Below, in pieces: positions 14,722 to 22,142 of a DNA stretch of 38,705 nt. Positions within the stretch are counted from its first letter, which is position 1. Every line of letters starts with the position of its first letter. The translations under genes were made by a program, and so were the position numbers. Under the pieces are notes generated by a model. That model made no database searches. It was not told the DNA's origin and saw only the letters and a list, made by a program, of their open reading frames with translations. Source of the stretch: Acidimicrobiaceae bacterium (GTDB lineage Bacteria > Actinomycetota > Acidimicrobiia > Acidimicrobiales > RAAP-2); the NCBI GenBank assembly GCA_003133545.1, contig PKYA01000028.1:1-38705 (forward strand). The letters are read 5' to 3'.

Positions 14722-15894
14722 TCAGCGCGATCTCGGGAGGCCCAACCCGCGCTGGGCAATGATGGTGCGCTGGATCTCGCTCGTCCCTCCATAGGTCGTG
14801 GCACCCAGGGCAAAGCGGAAGGAGTATTCGGCCGCGCCGTCTTCGATGGCGGTGGGATCGCCCATGCTGCGGAGCCCGTCGGGTCCCAGCATGTCCATGA
14901 AGTCGGCTCCCTGGCGCGTGATCGCCTCGGAGGCGAAGAGCTTGCCCATGGAGCCCTCGACCCCGGAGGTGCCCTGGGTCGACTCGACCCAGGCACTGCG
15001 CCGAGCCAGCAGCGTGCTCACCTCGTTCTCGGCCGCCGCCCGGCCCAGGCGGGCCCGTATGGACGGATCCTCTGACCGGGGGTGACCGTGCTCGTCGGTG
15101 GTGGTGGCCGCCCAGTGCTCCATGGCGGAAAGGAGCCGGACCGACTCGCCGCCCTGGGCCCCGGAACGCTCGAAGGTGAGACCGACCGTCATGACCTCCC
15201 AGCCGCCATCCACCTCACCGATGCGCATGCCGTCGTCCACCCGCACGTCGGTGTAGAAGGTGAGGTTGGTCCGCTCACCCGACAAGGTGTGGACGGCGCG
15301 GATCTCGACGCCTGGCTGCTTGAGCGGCACCAAGAACGTGGTCAGGCCCTGGTGCTTGGGCACGTCCGGGTTGGTCCGGGTCAGCATGAAGACGTAATCC
15401 GCGTCCTGCGCGTTGGTGGTGAACATCTTCTGACCGTTGATGACCCACTCGTCGCCGTCGCGGACGGCGCGCGCCTGGGCGGCGGCCACGTCGGATCCCG
15501 ACTCGGGCTCGGTGAACCCGAGGACGATGATGATCTCTCCACCCAGGGCCCGGGGCAAAATGAGCTTCTTCTGCTCCTCGGTGCCGATGAGGCGGATGAC
15601 GTTGGCGATCATCAAGGTGGTACCGGTGCCGTACGTGGGGGCGCCAGCCCGCTGGAATTCTTCTGCGAAAGCCAACACCTCGAGACGGTCACGACCCTGA
15701 CCGCCGTACTCCACCGGCCAGCCCGGCGCCAACCAGCCCCGCTCCACCAGCTTGCGATGGAAGTCCCAGTTGTGATGGATCCCCGTCTCCTCCATCTGTG
15801 CCTTTACTTCAGGCGTCAGGGCCTCGTCGAGGAAGGCCCGGGCTTCGGCCCGGAACGCGTCGCTGTGCTCACCCAGGCGGAAATCCATCTTCAT
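14722..15894 (-). CDS. Acyl-CoA dehydrogenase, large catalytic subunit of a FadE pair
   Basis: A 390-residue dehydrogenase from ATG 15894, whose start overlaps the previous gene's TGA (ATGA). It has the full three-domain layout, with FTEPESGSDVAAAQ (127-140), KMFTTNAQDADYVFMLTRT, and the C-terminal TTYGGTSEIQRTIIAQRGLGLPR. The base is Glu242 in LTFERSG, as in the first FadE here; the MCAD-type position is Gly. Coupling to a shorter dehydrogenase-like gene that lacks the base is the arrangement of actinobacterial alpha2beta2 FadE heterotetramers such as FadE26-FadE27 and FadE28-FadE29 in cholesterol side-chain degradation. A heterotetramer is inferred, not shown. Confidence 0.92.
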   Translation of the reverse strand: MKMDFRLGEHSDAFRAEARAFLDEALTPEVKAQMEETGIHHNWDFHRKLVERGWLAPGWPVEYGGQGRDRLEVLAFAEEFQRAGAPTYGTGTTLMIANVIRLIGTEEQKKLILPRALGGEIIIVLGFTEPESGSDVAAAQARAVRDGDEWVINGQKMFTTNAQDADYVFMLTRTNPDVPKHQGLTTFLVPLKQPGVEIRAVHTLSGERTNLTFYTDVRVDDGMRIGEVDGGWEVMTVGLTFERSGAQGGESVRLLSAMEHWAATTTDEHGHPRSEDPSIRARLGRAAAENEVSTLLARRSAWVESTQGTSGVEGSMGKLFASEAITRQGADFMDMLGPDGLRSMGDPTAIEDGAAEYSFRFALGATTYGGTSEIQRTIIAQRGLGLPRSR

Positions 15895-16919
15895 GCCCCC
15901 TTTGCCGCGGCGGCCAAGCGGTGCGCTGCCGCTTGCCCGAAGGCCACGTCCGGCTCGACGAATTGCGACGGCCACGCCTTGGCCCGTCGGAAGTACAGCT
16001 GGATGTCGTACTCGACCATGAACCCGTAACCACCGTGATAATGAAGACTGCGATAACTCGCTTCCCGCGCCGATTCGGCATTGAAGCCGAAGGCGAGCGG
16101 CGCCAGCTCGGGCGTCCGCTCGGGTTCGACTTCGGCGGACCACGCTGCCTCACGCGCCAAGAGCATGCCGCCTTCGACGGCCGTCACCGCAGCGGCCAGA
16201 CCGTGCGACACGGCCTGGAAGGTCCCGATGGGCACTCCGAAGGCCTTGCGTTCCTTCACGTACTCGACCCCGATCTCGATCGACCGCGTCCCGATGCCGA
16301 CCAGCGCGTTGGCCATGAGAATCATCCACTCGCGACGCGCCTCTTCGAAAAGCCGTTCCGCTCCCTCGCCGGACGCCAGCACCACCATGCTGGCGGGTAC
16401 TTCGAGGTCCGCCAACGGCAGGGAACCGATGTTGCCCACCGCCTGCCTCTTGGTGTCGGGGGTGAACAGCGCAATGCGCCTCCCGTCCAAGAAGATCACG
16501 TCGTCGCACACCGCGCCGGCCGGCACGAGAGGGAGAACCCCGGCCGGGGGAGGGTGCAACGCCATCGTGACGAGCCGCGTGCCGTCAAGTACCGGCGCGA
16601 GCGCCTTCCGGGCGGCATCGGACCCGATCCGGGCCAAAAGCCGGGCGGCCACCTGTGCCTCCACCAGGGGGGCCGGGCCCAGGTAGCGCCCGTGCTGCTC
16701 AGCCACCAGGGCCAGGTCGAGCAAGGAGGCGCCCGATCCTCCCGAGTCCTCGTCCACCGCCATCTCGACGGCACCGTTCTCCTTGAGCCGGGCCCACAGA
16801 TTGGGGTCATGCCCCAATGGTTCCGCGGCGCGGACCCGTTCCGTCGACGACTCCTTGGCGTAGAGGGCACCAAAGGCGTCGACGAGCTGTTGCTGTTCAC
16901 CCGAAAGGTTCAGGTCCAT
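15891..16919 (-). CDS. Acyl-CoA dehydrogenase-like partner subunit lacking the catalytic Glu
   Basis: From ATG 16919 (GGGAGGA about 9 bases upstream) the product is 342 residues, about 45 shorter than a complete FadE. The N-terminal LNLSGEQQQLVDAFGALYAKE and the C-terminal VEYVKERKAFGVPIGTFQAVSHGLA and HYHGGYGFMVEYDIQLYFRRAKAW are recognisable, but the middle beta domain is degenerate (no SEPxxGSD). Where the base-carrying FER/HER segment should be, there is REWMILMANALVGIG. This fits the non-catalytic chain of a heteromeric FadE, which in known pairs helps to bind FAD and shape a pocket for bulky substrates. It starts the operon with the catalytic FadE and the HAD gene. Confidence 0.88.
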   Translation of the reverse strand: MDLNLSGEQQQLVDAFGALYAKESSTERVRAAEPLGHDPNLWARLKENGAVEMAVDEDSGGSGASLLDLALVAEQHGRYLGPAPLVEAQVAARLLARIGSDAARKALAPVLDGTRLVTMALHPPPAGVLPLVPAGAVCDDVIFLDGRRIALFTPDTKRQAVGNIGSLPLADLEVPASMVVLASGEGAERLFEEARREWMILMANALVGIGTRSIEIGVEYVKERKAFGVPIGTFQAVSHGLAAAVTAVEGGMLLAREAAWSAEVEPERTPELAPLAFGFNAESAREASYRSLHYHGGYGFMVEYDIQLYFRRAKAWPSQFVEPDVAFGQAAAHRLAAAAKGA

Positions 16920-16938
16920 CGCGCCGGCTCCTCCCATG

Positions 16939-16954
16939 GCCTCGGACCCGAGGC
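16939..16954. promoter_or_regulatory. Inverted repeat GCCTCGG-AC-CCGAGGC upstream of the FadE pair
   Basis: Perfect 7-bp arms with a 2-base centre lie 20 bases upstream of the FadE partner start, in the 200-bp divergent gap shared with an SDR-P450 operon. A second inverted repeat, TCCGGG-N5-CCCGGA (16963-16979), follows. The first resembles a TetR-type operator in shape. Which protein binds is unknown; no regulator gene was recognised nearby. Confidence 0.45.
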
Positions 16955-17030
16955 TCTTTCAATCCGGGCCTCACCCGGAGGACCGCAGCACCCAATCTAG
17001 GCACCCCCAGGTCCACCCTGGCCAATCGCG

Positions 17031-17052
17031 CCGGGCGCACCGGGCGCACCGG
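17031..17052 (+). repeat. Tandem 9-mer CCGGGCGCA x2 plus a partial unit
   Basis: Two exact copies of CCGGGCGCA (17031-17039 and 17040-17048) are followed by CCGG, in the divergent region 70-90 bases upstream of the SDR start at 17120. It may be a chance repeat in GC-rich DNA. Confidence 0.4.
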
Positions 17053-17119
17053 CACGGCGCGGCAGCCAGGTACCATGCGGCGCCGGTGGGTGTACCGCCG
17101 CAGTTCGGGGAGGTGGCGA

Positions 17120-17917
17120 GTGTCGACGCTGGATGGCTATCGGATCGTGGTGGTGGGGGCGTCGTCGGGCATCGGACGCGAGGTCGGGATCCAGGCCGTG
17201 CAGGCGGGCGCGTCCGTGGCGTTCGCCGCCCGGAGGGCCGACCTGCTCGAGAGTGCGGTCGCGGTCGCCCGCGGCGGAACAGGTGCGCAGTGCTTTGCCA
17301 TCCCGTGCGATGTGAGGGACGACGCCCAGTGCGCCGGTGCCGTCGAAGAGGCGGTGGCCAGGTTCGGCGGGCTCGATGCCGTCGTCTACGCCACCGGGAA
17401 ATCTCCACTGGTGCGGAGCCACGACGCCGACGGCGACACCTGGCGTGAACTCTTCGAGACCAACGTGGTCGGGGCGGCCATGGTCACCCGGGCCGCCCTC
17501 CCCCACCTGAAGTCCACCGGGGGCAGGATCGTCTTCTTGGGCTCGTCGTCGGTGGGCCGCCCGTATCCCGGCCTGGTGGCCTACACCACAACCAAGGCTG
17601 CCCTGCACGAGTTGGCCCGAGGCCTGCGCAACGAGCACCCGTGGCTGCGGCTGACCACGTTCGTCGTCGGCCCCACCATCACTGAGTTCGCCAACAGCTG
17701 GGACACGGATCTCTTCATGGAGATGCACGGGCGGTGGTCCGTCGAGGGCTACCCCGCCGGTAATGCCATGGCGGTCGAGGACATGGCGGCCCAGGTGATC
17801 CGGGTACTGGCCAGCGGGGCCCGCATCGACGAGGTGCACGTCATGCCCGATAATCCCGCCCCCGCCACCGAGGGGGATGCCACGGGTACGATCGGAGCGA
17901 GCACCACACCCGATTGA
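17120..17917 (+). CDS. Short-chain dehydrogenase/reductase
   Basis: From GTG 17120, with GGGGAGG at 17107-17113, the product is 265 residues. It shows GASSGIG (13-19), the strand IVFLGSSSVG with serines 142-144, and the active site Tyr155-x3-Lys159 in AYTTTKAALHELARGLR. The usual NNAG is replaced by YATG (90-93), a mild departure seen in divergent SDRs. Arg in FAARRADLL suggests NADP(H). It is 12 bases upstream of a P450 gene, its stop TGA overlapping the P450 ribosome-binding region, so the SDR may oxidise the alcohol made by the P450. Substrate unknown. Confidence 0.9.
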   Translation: MSTLDGYRIVVVGASSGIGREVGIQAVQAGASVAFAARRADLLESAVAVARGGTGAQCFAIPCDVRDDAQCAGAVEEAVARFGGLDAVVYATGKSPLVRSHDADGDTWRELFETNVVGAAMVTRAALPHLKSTGGRIVFLGSSSVGRPYPGLVAYTTTKAALHELARGLRNEHPWLRLTTFVVGPTITEFANSWDTDLFMEMHGRWSVEGYPAGNAMAVEDMAAQVIRVLASGARIDEVHVMPDNPAPATEGDATGTIGASTTPD

Positions 17918-17929
17918 GGGGGACAGCCC

Positions 17930-19153
17930 ATGACCGAGACCGCACTGAGTGAGACGCCGCTCGAGTTCGACCCGTTCTCCGAGGAGTACTTCAACGGAGC
18001 GTATGACCTCTATCGGCGTATGCGCGACAACGCCCCCGTCTACTTCAGCGAGCAGTACGGCTTCTGGGCCCTGTTCCGCTACGAGGACGTGTGTGCCGCC
18101 CACAAGGATTGGCAGACCTTCTCATCCGCGCACGGCGTCGACCTTTCCACGCTGAACACCGACGAATCGATCATCCGCATGTACCGCTCCATCATCATGA
18201 TGGACCCGCCGGAGCACGACCGCCTGCGGGCGCTCGTGTCGCGGGTGTTCACCCCGCGGGCGGTGGGTGCCCTCGAGCCCATGGTTCGCGAGGTCATCGT
18301 CTCGTTCTTGGCCCCGTTCGACGACGCCGATTCCTTCGACGCCGTCGCCGATTTCAGCGGGCCGTTCCCCGTCGAGATCATCTCGCGCATGCTGGGCGTG
18401 CCCGAGGGGGAGCGCCAGCAGATCCGGCACTGGCTCGATGTCGGCCTGCACCGGGAGCCCGGGCAGATGGAACCGACACCCGAGGGCATCGCGGCCCAGA
18501 TGGAGAGCGGCGCCTACTGGCTGGAGCTCACCGAAGCCAAGCGGCGCCAACCGACCGACGACATGATCAGCCGGTTGACCCAGGTCGAGGTGGACCGCGG
18601 CGACGGGGAGATGACCCGGCTCGAGAACGAGGAGATCGCCGGGTTCGCCAGCCTGCTCGGAGGGGCGGGCGCCGAAACCGTCACCAAGCTCGTGGGCAAC
18701 GCTGCCTACTTGTTCCACCGGCATCCGGACGAATACCGCAAGGTCATCGATGACCCGGAGAAGATCCCCGGCGCCGTGGAGGAGATCCTGCGCTACTACC
18801 CCCCGTCCCAGTACCAAGGGCGCTACTCGGTGCGCCCCTCGACCCACAGCGGGGTGACCGTCCCTGCCGGGTATCCCACCATATTGGTCACCGGATCGGC
18901 CACCCGCGACGAGCGCTTCTTCGACCAGCCCGACACCTTCAACGTGGACAGGCAACCGACCCTGGCACTCGGGCTCGGCTATGGGATCCACAGCTGCCTG
19001 GGCGCCGCCCTGGCCCGCATGGAGAGCCGCATCGCCATAGAAGAGCTGGCCAAGCGCTGGCCGAGCTTCGCGGTCGACGAGGCCGGCCTGGCCCGGGTCC
19101 AGATGTCCAATGTGGCCGGCTACTCCAACGTGCCGGTGCACCGCGCGCGCTAG
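17930..19153 (+). CDS. Cytochrome P450 (bacterial class I, CYP125/CYP142-like size)
   Basis: A 407-residue soluble P450. Proximal motifs: the I-helix oxygen-activation segment GGAGAET (244-250), ExxR in EEILRYYPP (Glu285, Arg288), and the heme loop LGLGYGIHSCLGAALARME with ligand Cys356. The family consensus FGxGxHxCxG has Leu in place of the first Phe, which is uncommon. MMDPPEHDRLRALVSRVFTPR is the C-helix region typical of actinobacterial P450s. It needs a ferredoxin and reductase; a P450-type ferredoxin is encoded at 31931-32122 in the same island. It follows an SDR by 12 bases and converges on a crotonase over a hairpin. Hydroxylation of a hydrophobic substrate is inferred. Confidence 0.94.
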   Translation: MTETALSETPLEFDPFSEEYFNGAYDLYRRMRDNAPVYFSEQYGFWALFRYEDVCAAHKDWQTFSSAHGVDLSTLNTDESIIRMYRSIIMMDPPEHDRLRALVSRVFTPRAVGALEPMVREVIVSFLAPFDDADSFDAVADFSGPFPVEIISRMLGVPEGERQQIRHWLDVGLHREPGQMEPTPEGIAAQMESGAYWLELTEAKRRQPTDDMISRLTQVEVDRGDGEMTRLENEEIAGFASLLGGAGAETVTKLVGNAAYLFHRHPDEYRKVIDDPEKIPGAVEEILRYYPPSQYQGRYSVRPSTHSGVTVPAGYPTILVTGSATRDERFFDQPDTFNVDRQPTLALGLGYGIHSCLGAALARMESRIAIEELAKRWPSFAVDEAGLARVQMSNVAGYSNVPVHRAR

Positions 19154-19175
19154 CGGGCCCGGCCTGCTTCCCGCT
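19152..19175. terminator. Hairpin spanning the ends of convergent P450 and crotonase genes
   Basis: AGCGGG (19152-19157) and CCCGCT (19170-19175) pair around a 12-base loop. Each arm touches the end of one of the two convergent genes. Putative bidirectional terminator without a T-tract. Confidence 0.5.
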
Positions 19176-20080
19176 CAGCGCTTGGTGGAGGGACCTTCCA
19201 CGGCGTCGGCCACCGACACCAGGACCGGCGGGGGGTTCCTCCAGTCGGCCACGCCGTCTTCGACCACGGCCACCGGGTACTTGCTCTCGTGGACCTCGGC
19301 CCAGTGCGAGTGGTTCAGCTGGTGCAGGGTGAAGCAGGCCTGCAGCGCGTTGTAGAAGCCCATGTTGTCGACCGTCTGGTTCACCGACTCCTTGATCAGC
19401 AGGGCGGAGACGGTGGGGAGCTCGGCGATGCGCCGCGCGTAGGCCAGCGTCTTGTCCGACAGCTCCTCGGTCGGGAAGATCTTCGACACCATGCCCAGCC
19501 GATGTGCCTCTTGGACGTCGATGGCGTCGCCGGTGAGCATCAATTCCTTGGCCCGGCGCGGCCCGAACTCCCAGGGGTGACCGAAGTACTCGACGCCGCA
19601 CATGCCGAGCCTGGTCCCCACCACATCGGCAAAGTACGCGTTCTCGGCCGCCACGATGAGGTCGCAGGCCCACATGAGCATGAGGCCAGCGGCGAAGACG
19701 GTGCCCTGTACCTGGGCGATGGTGATCTTGCGGAGGTTCCGCCAGCGCAGCGTGTTCTGGAAGTAGTAGTGCCACTCCTGGAGCATCCGGCCCTCAGCTC
19801 CGGCGCGGGTGGCGCCATCGATCTTGCTGGTGGGGTGGGTGGTGCGCTCTTCCGTGGCCTTGGCCGATCCCATGTCGTGACCGGACGAGAAGAGTGGGCC
19901 GACCCCGCCCAAGATGACAACCCGGACGTCGTCGTTCTTCTCTGCCGTGCGGAAGGCGTCGTCGAGCTCGACGAGCAGGCCCCGATTCTGGGCGTTGCGG
20001 GTATCGGGCCGGTCGAGAAGGATGCGGACGATCTTTCCCTCCTCGAGCTGCTCGTACTGCAGGAATTCGTAGTCAGGCAT
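19175..20080 (-). CDS. Enoyl-CoA hydratase/isomerase family (crotonase)
   Basis: A 301-residue crotonase. The two oxyanion-hole regions are LFSSGHDMGS (64-72) and QVQGTVFAAGLMLMWACDLIVAAE (123-146). The segment after them reads ADVVGTRLGMCGVEYFGHPWEFG, carrying a Glu (164) at about the catalytic position. An insertion of about 30 residues (KATEERTTHPTSKIDGATRA, then more) after the first oxyanion motif and a long C-terminus make it larger than a plain hydratase, as in several actinobacterial EchA proteins. AGAGGGAA precedes ATG 20080. It is the last gene of the long minus-strand operon; a TATAGC box about 90 bases upstream (20170-20165) may provide an internal promoter. It could hydrate or isomerise an unsaturated acyl-CoA. 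Confidence 0.9.
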   Translation of the reverse strand: MPDYEFLQYEQLEEGKIVRILLDRPDTRNAQNRGLLVELDDAFRTAEKNDDVRVVILGGVGPLFSSGHDMGSAKATEERTTHPTSKIDGATRAGAEGRMLQEWHYYFQNTLRWRNLRKITIAQVQGTVFAAGLMLMWACDLIVAAENAYFADVVGTRLGMCGVEYFGHPWEFGPRRAKELMLTGDAIDVQEAHRLGMVSKIFPTEELSDKTLAYARRIAELPTVSALLIKESVNQTVDNMGFYNALQACFTLHQLNHSHWAEVHESKYPVAVVEDGVADWRNPPPVLVSVADAVEGPSTKR

Positions 20081-20205
20081 TGACGTTTCCCTCTCTTCTG
20101 CGGCAGAGCCGATCCGAACATTGCGGGCCTCCCCAGGCGAGGACCCCCGATCGACGAGCAGTACGCTATACCGTCTCCCCGCCGGTCACGAATGGCGATC
20201 CGGCG

Positions 20206-21387
20206 TCAACCGAGGGCGCCACGGTCCCGCAGGGCGCTGATCTGCTCCCAGCTCAGCCCCCGCTCGAGCAGGATCTCCTCGGTGTGCTCCCCGACCTCGG
20301 GGGCGCGGCGAAGCACCGACCACGGTGTCGCCGAGAAGTCGACCGGCGTGGCCACCATAGTGGCCGTGCCCTCGGTCACGGGTGCCTCGACGAAGGCGCC
20401 CCCCGCCACCGCCTGCGGGTCGTCGGGGATGTCCATCGGGCTCTGGACAGGCGCCCACCACATGCCGTGGGCGTCGAGAGTGGCGGCCCAATGGGCGAAG
20501 CTGGCCGAGCGGAAGGCGGCACTCAACACGGCGATGAGCGCCGGGGCGTTCGTCGCCCGGTCCCGGGCGGTGGCGTAGCGCGGGTCGCTGCGCAACTCGG
20601 GTCGCCCCAGCGCGGCGACGAGCGACTCCCAATGCCGGTCCGGCTGAAGGCCGAGGAGGAACAGGTGGCGGCCGTCGGCGCACTCGTAGGAGTTGTACAA
20701 GGGATTGGGCACCTCGGTGCGGTGCCGCGTTCCGAACGCATCGCCGAGGCGCAGGACGCGATTCATGTCGGCGCCGATGGTGAAGATGCCGGCCCGGAAC
20801 AACGACGTGGACACCTCCTGTCCCCGCCCGGTCGCGGCACGGCTGGCCAGTGCGGCCCCGATCCCCGCCACCGCGGTGATCGCCGTGATGTGGTCGCCCG
20901 AACCGCCGGGGGCGAACGGGAGCTCCGCGCCGGGCAGCGTCATGGTGGCCAGCACCCCGGCCCGGGCCCAGAAGGCCCCTCCGTCGTACGCGGGTCGGTC
21001 GCGGTCGGGACCCTGCGAGCCGTAGCCGGTGATGGCGGCATAGACGAGCCGCGGGAAACGCGGGGCCACCGACGCATAGTCCAGACCGAACGACTCGAGC
21101 ACCCGGGGGCGCAGGTTGGTCACCAGCACGTCGGCGTCGCGCAGGAGGTCGAGAACGACCTCCACTCCCTCGGGCACCTTGAGGTCGACGGTGATGCTGC
21201 GCTTGCCCCGGTTGTCCAGCTCGAACGTGGGGTTGCGATCGGTCGTCCACGCCCGGTTGGGGTCCCCCTCGGGCGGTTCCACCTTGACCACGTCGGCTCC
21301 CCAATCGGCCAGGATGGCCGCCGCGGAGGGACCCACCACGAACGTGCCCAGGTCGATGACCCGCGTGCCCTCAAGGGGTCCTGGCAT
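20206..21387 (-). CDS. Family III CoA transferase (CaiB/BaiF type)
   Basis: A 393-residue protein with the interlocked-dimer CoA-transferase sequence: LEGTRVIDLGTFVVGPSAAAILADWGADVVKVEPPEGDPNR at the N-terminus, NRGKRSITVDLKVPEG, DVLVTNLRPRVLESFGLDY, ITGYGSQGPDRDRPAYD, and the catalytic aspartate Asp165 in GGSGDHITAITAVAGIGAAL. It would move CoA between a donor thioester and an acid. It sits 89 bases downstream of the nitroreductase-like gene and 125 bases upstream of the crotonase in the same direction. Together with the ligase at 22143 it gives the operon two ways to form a CoA ester. Bile-acid CoA transferases belong to this family, but specificity is not assignable. Confidence 0.93.
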   Translation of the reverse strand: MPGPLEGTRVIDLGTFVVGPSAAAILADWGADVVKVEPPEGDPNRAWTTDRNPTFELDNRGKRSITVDLKVPEGVEVVLDLLRDADVLVTNLRPRVLESFGLDYASVAPRFPRLVYAAITGYGSQGPDRDRPAYDGGAFWARAGVLATMTLPGAELPFAPGGSGDHITAITAVAGIGAALASRAATGRGQEVSTSLFRAGIFTIGADMNRVLRLGDAFGTRHRTEVPNPLYNSYECADGRHLFLLGLQPDRHWESLVAALGRPELRSDPRYATARDRATNAPALIAVLSAAFRSASFAHWAATLDAHGMWWAPVQSPMDIPDDPQAVAGGAFVEAPVTEGTATMVATPVDFSATPWSVLRRAPEVGEHTEEILLERGLSWEQISALRDRGALG

Positions 21388-21476
21388 CTCGCTCCCCCTT
21401 TTCGCTGTTCTCGTCCGAATGGCCCGCCATGCCGCGTCGGGCCATTCCCGCTCGAAGTGGGACCAGCGCCATCAGG

Positions 21477-22142
21477 TCAGGCCACGGGGAGGGGCTGGCC
21501 CCACCGGTCCATGAAGCAGACGTCGTGCAGCGGCCGGCGCACGGCCGGTTTGAAGTCGTCCCCGGAGTAGTAGGCGACCGGGAGCAGGCACGCCTGCGCG
21601 TAGCCGGGCGGGATCCCCAGCACCTCGGCCGCCTCGTTCCGGTGGTACAGGTGGGCGGTGGTGATGACGGAGCCGAGCCCGCGGCTGCGCAGGGCGAGGA
21701 TGAAGCTCCACACTGCGGGGTAGATCGACGGTGCCCACCCGGCCGGTCCTCCCGACTCCAAGATGCAGGGCACGACCAACACGGGAACCTCGTGCATGTG
21801 CTGCAGCAGATAGCTTGCGGAATCCATCACCCGCTGCTGCTGCGGGGTCATGGGCATGGCGGGCTCGGTGCGCTGCTCGGGCGGCGGCAGGTTCGCGTAC
21901 AGCGCGGCTATCGCCTGCCGGATGGCGGGATCGGTGACCACGATCCAGCGCCACGTCTGGGCGTTGCTGCCCGTCGGGGCCTGCAATGCAATGCGCAGGC
22001 ACGCCGCGACCACATCGAGTCCGACGGGGCGCGACAGGTCGAGGCGCTTGCGCACGGCCCGGGTCGTCGTCAGGAGCTTGTCGACCGTGGCGAGATCGAA
22101 GGCCGCGGGAGAGCCCAGGCCGCCGGCACCCGGTGCGCGCAT
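21477..22142 (-). CDS. Nitroreductase-family FMN protein
   Basis: A 221-residue flavoprotein of the nitroreductase fold. TTTRAVRKRLD (25-35) is the FMN-phosphate-binding start, QAPTGSNAQTWRWIVV (54-69) is the second FMN motif, and LRSRGLGSVITTAHLYHRNEAAEVLGIPPG is the third. ATG 22142 follows immediately after the ligase TGA (TGA-ATG), so the two genes are translationally coupled. Nitroreductase-fold enzymes in actinobacterial catabolic clusters can act on enones or other double bonds as well as on nitro groups. The actual reaction is unknown. Confidence 0.9.
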   Translation of the reverse strand: MRAPGAGGLGSPAAFDLATVDKLLTTTRAVRKRLDLSRPVGLDVVAACLRIALQAPTGSNAQTWRWIVVTDPAIRQAIAALYANLPPPEQRTEPAMPMTPQQQRVMDSASYLLQHMHEVPVLVVPCILESGGPAGWAPSIYPAVWSFILALRSRGLGSVITTAHLYHRNEAAEVLGIPPGYAQACLLPVAYYSGDDFKPAVRRPLHDVCFMDRWGQPLPVA

